Shown here piece by piece: positions 57,118-64,000 of a stretch of 64,000 nucleotides of DNA; position 1 is the stretch's first letter; the number at the start of each line of letters is the position of its first letter. The stretch is from Callorhinus ursinus. Lineage: Eukaryota; Chordata; Mammalia; Carnivora; Otariidae. A model generated the notes under the pieces. That model had not been told where the DNA came from, ran no database searches, and saw nothing but the letters and a program-made list of their open reading frames with translations. Where the stretch lies: positions 16,046,182 to 16,110,181 of the forward strand of contig NW_020312827.1 of assembly GCF_003265705.1 (NCBI RefSeq), read 5' to 3'. Made by a program: the position numbers and the translations under genes.

Positions 57118-57118
<1 letters not shown>

Positions 57119-57684
57119 GTGTGCACACACACCAAGCAAATGGCAAATTATTTACTTTTCTTCAACTTGCACTTTAGCTACACAAGAAGGATCTGCAAAA
57201 TAAATGAGAAAGCCTTAATATTCACACCTTACAATGTGAAAAAATAATCAGGTATTGATACTTTTATTCTACAAAACAGGATAAAAAACCAAGCAAATAC
57301 AAATTATGTACAACACTGCAGTGTTTTATTAATTAGTGTTTCTGTGACATGGCCCATCTTACTAGTTTAGTTACATGTATTCCTTTGAAACAAGGCAGCT
57401 ATGAGCCATATATTTTGTAGATTCATAAATAACTAGCAAAGCCGTCAAACTGTTGTCAGTCTTACTGAAAACTGTAGGCGACGATTTTCTTTGCATTCTT
57501 GAAAGAAAATCTGGAAAACTGAGAGGTCACACTCATTTCAGCTACCTCCCACAAATATTTCTCATTATTTATCTCATTATATTTACATTTATAAGTCTGC
57601 CAAGATGACAGTATACACTTTTTAATTTAATATAGTTCTCCCCTCCTCAATCATTTTTTATCTCATTGTAATGGATTTATTGAT
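57118..57684. other. Unassigned DNA
   Basis: No recognised feature. Confidence 0.5.
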
Positions 57685-57699
57685 AAGACAACTGATTAT

Positions 57700-57889
57700 T
57701 TTCTTAAGATTTTATTTATTTATTTGAGATAGAGAGCAAAAGAGTACAAGCAGAGGGAGCAGCAGAGGGAGAGGGAGAAGCAGGTTCCCCGCTGAGCAGG
57801 GAGCCCAATTCAGGACTCGATCCCAGGACCCTGGGGTCATGACGTGAGCTGAAGGGTGATGCTTAACCATCTGAGCCACCCAGGTGCCC
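57700..57889 (-). mobile_element. Carnivore tRNA-Lys SINE with 15-bp duplication
   Basis: A full antisense SINE ('ttcttaagattttatttatt' to 'gccacccaggtgccc'). 'aagacaactgattat' (57685-57699) and 'aagagaactgattat' (57890-57904) flank it. Confidence 0.97.
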
Positions 57890-58239
57890 AAGAGAACTGA
57901 TTATAATGGGAAATTGTTATTAAAGAACAGATAACCTCACTGATACATTTTGGCTTTTCAAAATTAACAGATAGTTCCCAGAATGATTTCCCCTTAGTCT
58001 TCCTAGCTTTTCAAATGGAGTATTGAGGACTTATAAAACAATCACATTCTCACAATATGACACCAGAGACATTAATTTGTTGTATCATCAGTAATATGTA
58101 AAAAGAATACACTAAAGAAAGCTTTGATATATTAAGGAACAGATTGCTAGTCACACATGAAAGTGCATATATAAATATATTCTAAAATAAGTATGAGAAT
58201 ATTGGGCAGATGGAGGTAGGCTGGGACCAGAGTAAATGA

Positions 58240-58447
58240 TCTAGGGCAGAGGCAGCATGGCCTTGGTTGTGTAAATACATTTTGCTGGAACATGGCCATG
58301 CTCATTCATATACATATTACCTGTGCCTTACACACTATATGTCTTACATATAGTTCATGAGTTGAGTAGCTGTGACAGTCTGTGACCACCCAAAACCCAG
58401 ATTATTTACTATCTGTCCCTTTTATAGAAAAAGTTAGTCAATTGCTG
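58240..58447 (-). mobile_element. hAT-type DNA transposon relic (Tip100-like ends)
   Basis: 'gttgtgtaaatacattttgc', 'aacatggccatgctcattca', 'tgagttgagtagctgtgaca' and 'atttactatctgtccctttt', then 'agaaaaagttagtc', match the reverse complement of an hAT relic whose known end starts 'caggggtcggcaaact'. Only one end is clear. No transposase. Confidence 0.72.
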
Positions 58448-58455
58448 ATTCAGAG

Positions 58456-58644
58456 CAGTGGTTTTCAAAGTGTGGTCCCCAGATCAGTAGCATCATTATA
58501 AGCTAGGAACTTGTGAGAAATGCAAATTATTAAGCTCTGCCTAAAACCTACTGAATCAATTACTCTGGGGGAGAGGCCCTGCAGTCTGTGTTTTAACGAA
58601 GCTTGCAGTGGATTCAGATTTATGGTAATGTTTGAGAACCGCTG
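58456..58644 (+). mobile_element. MER5-type hAT-Charlie non-autonomous element
   Basis: Inverted ends 'cagtggttttcaaagtgtgg' and 'gtttgagaaccgctg' are the hAT-Charlie termini. The body 'aacttgtgagaaatgcaaat', 'acctactgaatcaattactc', 'ctgcagtctgtgttttaacg' fits MER5. Flanks 'attcagag' and 'cttcaaag' are a degraded 8-bp duplication. The 64-codon frame is element sequence. Confidence 0.88.
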
Positions 58645-58814
58645 CTTCAAAGTAAACAAGTTTAAGAAAAGGGCAAGGCAGCCAAGTCAGTGATAGATCA
58701 GGTTCCATGACCTGGTGGCCAACCACCACACACAGCTGATATCAATTACTTTTGCTGGGTCAGGAATTATTAATAGATGCAAAATTAGTGGCAGTTGAGA
58801 ATTAATGTATGACA

Positions 58815-59185
58815 CAAACCTTGCTATTCTTCACACTTCCAAACCTAGTGCAAGCCACCATTTTCTCTGGCCCATGTCATGCAAAAAGCACCTAACTGGT
58901 TTTTTTCAACCTTTCTCTAGATACCAGTACAGTGGACTTTTTGAAAAGTAAGGCAGCCCTACTCAAAATCCCCTAAAGACAGTTCATAATAATGAGAATA
59001 CCAAAATACAATTCTCTTTAGAGTTTCTTTGCATTCTAGCCAAGCTATGGCTGGTTGTTCACTCTAATGGGAATGCCCTTCTCAAGGGTATCTTTCCTAT
59101 GGTATCTCAAAGATCTATCCTCCTGACATGCTGAGCTCTTCTCCCATGCCTCTTTCACATAAAAATCTTTCCTAACCACCTTATC
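58815..59185 (+). mobile_element. L2 LINE fragment, sense, diverged
   Basis: 'gcaagccaccattttctctg', 'aaaaagcacctaactggttt', 'gaatgcccttctcaagggta' and 'aaaaatctttcctaaccacc' keep L2 order ('gccaccatcatctctc', 'cctcctaactggtctcc', 'aggccttccctgaccacc'). Confidence 0.6.
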
Positions 59186-59189
59186 TAAA

Positions 59190-59265
59190 ACAGCAAACAC
59201 TCTAAATGGATGAATCATATGGTATGTGAATTATATCTCAGTATATCTGTTAAAAAAAAAACAAC
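59190..59265 (+). mobile_element. L1 3' terminus, sense, about 75 bp
   Basis: 'aacactctaaatggatgaat' and 'gtgaattatatctcagtata' with 'tctgttaaaaaaaaaac' match a common L1 3' end plus A-tail. Strongly 5'-truncated. Confidence 0.75.
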
Positions 59266-60729
59266 AAAACCAAACCAAAAGGTGAACTCTTCTTATGATA
59301 TCCAATGTCACATGTGATTATCTTCACATCCATACCATAAAATTAAATAACATGTGAAATGTTCATAGCATGGTCCCTGGATTTTAGTAAGGGCCCAAAT
59401 TATTTACTATTATATCGTATTTTATTATATATTATTATTATATTATTATTATACAATATGTACTATTATAACTACCATATGATCATATTTTATGATCACT
59501 TGATGCCAGACATCTTTAAGCTGAATCCTAGAAGAGATATTGTTGTTTAAGAGGTTACTTAAATAGAAGTAGAGAAAGAGATCAAACTGAGTTGGCAGCA
59601 AGTAGTCAAAATATATATTTAAAACGGACCATCAATTTAAAAATGAGACAATGCACTTTCTTTGTGCATTCTCAGCAATGTTTGCTGAGACATTTTAGGT
59701 CAGCCATCTTAGATTTAGAACAGAAGGATATAATTTATTCAATATCCATTGGTTATAACCTGTCTTACAAAGTATTTGGAACCCCTCAATCTTCCAAAGC
59801 CGCAACAACACTCTCTCCATTCCCAACTCATACATGTGCCATTTTCCTTTGCAAGCATACTTCATTCCCCATTATCAACAATTTTGAATAACCATAAGTG
59901 TGGACTCATTTTTGTAAGAAAGAGGTCTAATTTAAAGTAAAATACTATTATGATATTATTATCCTTCAAGTGTTTCATGTTTGAACAAATGTTTTATTTT
60001 TAATGTTTTATTACTCTTATTCTTAGAGATGGGTAGTGAATTTATCATACAATCACTTAGAAAAGCACAATGAGTTTTGTTAGATTGGTGCCCCTCTTCT
60101 CTGGTACCCTGAAATTACTGAAGTTTTACTCTACACTGAAGTTGCTATTGTATAATTTAACTGCTTCCATATTACTGTCGGGAAAGGAAAATATAGGATG
60201 CAGTTGAAATCCCAATAAATGCAGTTATCTTGAAAAAAATATTAAGTACTGAAGTTGTAAGACTGCCTTTATAAGCTTAAAAATGGATCTCATCATGAGG
60301 ATGGCTTTTCTGAAAGACAGGCTCACATTTGTCAAAGACTTGTCTACATTCAAATAACAACTCAGTGACCAATCTTGAAACAGTTATCAGGAATGGCTTC
60401 CTGTCTCCTACATGGTCTGTTTACAGTTTTGTCATTAGTTTTGTATTCTGATATTCTCATGTTTATCATGAGTAAGCAGAAATATTAGAAGACCACATTT
60501 AAATATCACAGTAAAATCAGCAATAAAGAGTCGACAGTAGCTTATGAGGGACATAAAAAAAAACTAAAGAAAGCATAACAGTGTGACTTTGGGATTTATC
60601 CCACCAGCATGATCATCATCAAGATCCTTGGGCCAGTAGTGGTGCATCGATCCAACAAACAAAAATATGTCTTACCACATTCCCCAAAGTCATCTCATTA
60701 GAGAAAATTGTACCATTATCATAATAAAT
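59266..60729. other. Unassigned DNA
   Basis: No gene is recognised. TTA/ATT-rich run at 59407-59470. Frames of 63-99 codons at 59359-59940 are AT-rich chance frames. Confidence 0.45.
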
Positions 60730-60915
60730 ATTGACTGATTATTTTGCTTAGCACTTTCTCTATATTATCTCATGTAATTCATATAACCAGCATATAAAAA
60801 AAGGAGCATCATCCCATTCAACAAGCGCAGAACAGAGTAAAGTAACTTGCCTAGGACTCCATATTTACCAAGTGGAGGAGCTAGAGCCAAAGCCCATTTC
60901 TGCCTGACTCCAAAT
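60730..60915 (-). mobile_element. MIR SINE, antisense
   Basis: 'ttagcactttctctatatta', 'tctcatgtaattcatataac', 'agtaaagtaacttgcctagg' and 'aagcccatttctgcctgac' are reverse-complement MIR blocks in order. Confidence 0.85.
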
Positions 60916-62135
60916 TTCTTGTTTATAGTTATTCAGTGATACCATGTTTCCAATAGTCTTAGGGGGCCTTTGATGATTAAAAACAAAACGAAACAAAGAT
61001 CCAAAGCCAAAAATAGAAGCCTAGCCTAGTTCTTTAGCACAGTTTGCCAGCATATCTCTCTGGAGATTCTGGTGTTGGAAATTCTGAAAATGTCAGTAAG
61101 CGATGATTCTTTTTTTAGGTACAAGTTATTGTGGGGGAGTAAATGACTATAAGAACAAGCAGATAAATGGAACATTTAGACTGTACTTACATGGAGATCA
61201 TAAAGAACATGATCACTTTATTGGACAAACATAGGAGGACAAAGAGAAACCTGTAGATCTAATTTCATTTCAAAGTCATTGTATTTAACCCGATACCAAC
61301 ATGGCTGCCTTTCATTTCCTAGTGTGTAAACAGAATAACCAAATGGAATGAGTGAGTTCTTAAAAATTACACAGCGTATTGGTGGGTAAAGTTGGTAATA
61401 TGGGAAATATTTAAGAATATTTTGAGTCCACCCATTCGTAAAGAAAAATAGAGTGTATAAACTGCTGTTTGAAGTTCTCTGAATGATACATGCTTTTGTT
61501 CCTCTAGGCAGTTGATAAAACTAAACATATTTTCAGTGTGATGGAAACTTTAATCTATTTTTGTAAATAGCAAACATCGGCTGAGGCTTGGTCTTGCCTT
61601 CTTCCCTGACTCCCTTAACAGCACACGGACGGTGATACAAACTCTGAGGTGCAGTGTGTGGGAACAAAGGCTACCATGGCCTAAACTCCTAGTCTTTCCC
61701 AGTTAACTCTGTAATCCTGGCAGTGAAGGAGGAAAGTGTCAGCATTTTCAGTTTTGCATATATCAACAATTGAACTAGAACTATTTTTAGCTCAAAAAGT
61801 ACAGAAAATTTAGTTTGCGTGAATATAGGTCACCAGGACAAGAGATATACATCCAAAGTGTTACTTCCCAGGAACACTTCTAAAAGTACCAAACTTACCT
61901 TGAGAATGACTTTCACTTCATGCCCTATAGGCTCATTGCTTGCCCTTCCTTCCTTCTTTTCACTTCATTTGATTTTATTATATTTTTCTTGGTATTCTGA
62001 TGCAGTCATTAACTAAATTTTACACTAGACTAAGGGGTCCAGGGGCCTAAGGGGTCAAGTGTTCCCTAATGTCAAAAAATAAATGGCACCATGAAGTGGG
62101 AAATGGGGTTTAAAAACATCCCCAAATACCTGTTC
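60916..62135. other. Unassigned, repeat-poor DNA
   Basis: No exon or repeat family is recognised. Composition is balanced at 61000-61700. Confidence 0.45.
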
Positions 62136-62164
62136 TCTCTCTCTCTCTACATAGACAGATAGAT

Positions 62165-62203
<39 letters not shown>

Positions 62204-62302
62204 GATTGATAGATACATACATAGATGATAAATAGATGATAGACAATAGATGATAGATGATTGATAAATAGATAATAGATAGATGATAAATATAGATATA
62301 TT
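62136..62302. repeat. (GATA)n microsatellite with (CT)n start
   Basis: A CT run, a block of about 10 GATA units, then a long degraded GATA/GATGATA tail. The 63-codon minus-strand frame is an artefact. Confidence 0.97.
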
Positions 62303-63892
62303 TATTTATTAAGAAAATGAAGAACTAAACTATGAGAGAAAGGGGGAAAAGAGAGATTGAGATAGAGAAAAAGAGAGAGAGGAAGAGAGCCAAACTCTTT
62401 CATGGATCACTGAGCTAAACTGGCAACTGGCGAAACCATTCAGGAAGAGTCTGCAGTTGTATTGACAGCTGAACATATCCTGTGAGTTAGCAGCACAGAC
62501 ACAGTCAATGAATCATCGTGGCTCCCATTCTTTCCCTGCTCCCGCAGAGAGACTGGTGGTTGGGTAATAGCAACTGCTCTCCAGCGTGTTTCAGCCAGCA
62601 ACCAGCGTTTGCTGCACGCGAAGCCTGGTGTGGGGATCTAACAGCTTGAGGGTGATGGCCAACCAGAGTATGTGCAAAGCCACTGCCTGAGGATAAATGA
62701 AAGGAGGCAACAACCTCAGTAAGAATGCAGTGGTGGCAGCTTGCTCATCACAAGCTGCATCACAACAGATGCAGGGGTAATTAAATTTGGGGTGAGGGTG
62801 CACATAATCACTCTCAAATTGGTTGTCAAATTCAAACGGAATTGTGTCAAAAGAGCTTCTGCCTGGTGGTCTGTGCCTGGGAGAGGATTTTATCCATCAA
62901 GACCCAGAGGCTTAATTGCATTTAGCACCCAGTTCATGGATCCTGGGGACTCATGGATCCTGGTGACTAAACTCACTTATTTTGTTAGAGTGACTACTGC
63001 TGGCTAGGGGCTTTAGAAATTGACAAAGCTTTTTGACAACTGAGGTTACTTACTGATTTTTTTTTTTTTTAAGTCAGCAGTGAATGCATGCTAGCAATAC
63101 ATATATTTTGCCTTGCATGGCCACAGACGTTGTCACTGATTAGTCTAAAAAAACAGTGGTTATTATTAGGACCTGTATTGGGACTGTCCCCAGGAGGCAG
63201 GTGCAGATTCAGACCAATGAGATAACTCACCACTGAGGAGAAGAAATACTCTTGCCCCCATGGTCTTTAAACTGTATATACCATACTGGTTCTTATATTA
63301 ATTCCTTTCTTAATAACTTTGCCACCAATAGATTTTAATGATCTAAAGTAATACCCCAGAGCAAGCATTTACAGGAGAAGCTCAAGGGTGGAATTTCCTA
63401 TTGCTCTCTGCTTGGTGAGCTTTGACAATAAGCATACTACAAGAAATACTAAACATTCTCTTCATTATCATTCTCGTTCCAAATCAGCAGAAAGCCCGCA
63501 GTAGATGGTGTTCCACTTCAATTCCTAACATTTGCGTGGAATGGTATTTGTAATAAATCTAATAATCATCCTTGCTCTGATAATTCACTGCCTGAAAAAT
63601 AAAGTTCCCCAAGGTTCTGAAAGCCAGTAAATCCTAGGTGGAAAATCATCTCATTAATTCTGAGCCTGAGTCTCCATGACACAAATGTTTGCAAGCTCTA
63701 CTTTACAGTCTAGACACTCCTGGAACCTCCCATGGATGCTGAGCTTCCCTCCCCTTTCACCTCCTTTTCGTTTTTCATTGACCTCAGGAATGTGCTGGCT
63801 CACGCACACGCACACACCCAAGCAAGTGATATTAAAACATAAAGGAGGGCTCAATCTGGACCTCAAAGTTAACTGTTAAGAAGTTAAAAATC
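62303..63892. other. Repeat-free DNA with a candidate conserved non-coding stretch
   Basis: 62400-62980 is free of recognisable repeats, has G+C near half, and contains TAATTA-type cores ('gcaggggtaattaaatttgg', 'gaggcttaattgcatttagc') and an E-box-like 'cagttg'. Overlapping 70- and 88-codon frames (62591-62803, 62741-63007) on opposite strands match no family I know. A T-run lies at 63059-63070. I see no splice-bounded exon. Confidence 0.35.
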
Positions 63893-64000
63893 GGCGGAGC
63901 AAGATGGCGGAGGAGTAGGAGACCTAGATTTCGTCTGGTCTCAGGAATTCAGCTGAATAGGGATCAAACCATTCTGAACACCTACGAACTCAACAGGAGA
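63893..64000 (+). mobile_element. 5' end of a carnivore L1 (promoter), cut by the window edge
   Basis: It starts 'ggcggagcaagatggcggag' and continues 'gagtaggagacctagatttc', 'ttcagctgaatagggatcaa'. This is the 5' UTR start of carnivore L1, and 'aagatggcgg' is the YY1-type motif that sets the L1 start site. Most L1 copies lack a 5' end, so one here implies a possibly full-length element (about 6 kb or more) beyond the window. ORF1 and ORF2 are outside, so intactness is unknown. Confidence 0.88.

Noticed and set aside
62136..62302. Regular short repeats considered as a CRISPR-like or regulatory array
   Set aside because: Simple GATA microsatellite in a mammalian genome, with no unique spacers.

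Overview
The window is mammalian nuclear DNA with no supportable protein-coding exon and no RNA gene. The evidence for a carnivore, most likely a caniform (dog, bear, seal or weasel lineage), is the set of 19 copies of the tRNA-Lys-derived carnivore SINE (CAN SINE / SINEC). Most copies show the head 'ggggcgcctgggtggctcag' or its reverse complement, a CT-rich middle and an A-rich tail containing 'aataaaatctt'. Several pieces of a young carnivore-type L1 3' end and one L1 5' end support this. The lineage inference rests on recalled consensus sequences, not on a search. All open reading frames of 60-141 codons fall in SINEs, LINE relics, microsatellites or AT-rich DNA, and none looks like a gene.

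Layout. 0-27 kb: AT-rich, mostly unassigned DNA dotted with SINEs, old LTRs (MLT1 type), L2, MIR and L1ME 3' ends, four long polypurine/polypyrimidine microsatellites, and one well-preserved Tigger-type DNA transposon relic at 19.85-20.18 kb containing a perfect hairpin. 27.4-41.3 kb: a LINE-1 graveyard in which nearly every long piece is an antisense L1 relic (ORF2 and 3' UTR read on the minus strand), with younger SINEs and L1 tails nested inside. 39.8-46 kb: small L1, LTR and MIR remnants and dinucleotide repeats. 46.0-50.3 kb: an antisense L1 3' end followed by a sense L1 3' half. Both carry later insertions whose target-site duplications can be read, so insertion order can be reconstructed. 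50.3-64 kb: MIR, L2, L1ME and two abutting hAT relics, with unassigned stretches that resemble conserved non-coding DNA. The window ends inside the 5' end of a plus-strand L1 with an 'aagatggcgg' promoter motif.

No genes work together here. The window is best read as intergenic or deep intronic sequence whose visible history is retrotransposition. I found no new biological system. The items most worth a second look are the hairpin in the Tigger relic, the possibly full-length L1 cut by the right edge, the nested insertions with readable target-site duplications, a CpG-bearing segment of unknown origin near 13.6-13.9 kb, and several candidate conserved non-coding stretches. Family names come from remembered consensus sequences and should be confirmed with RepeatMasker/Dfam.
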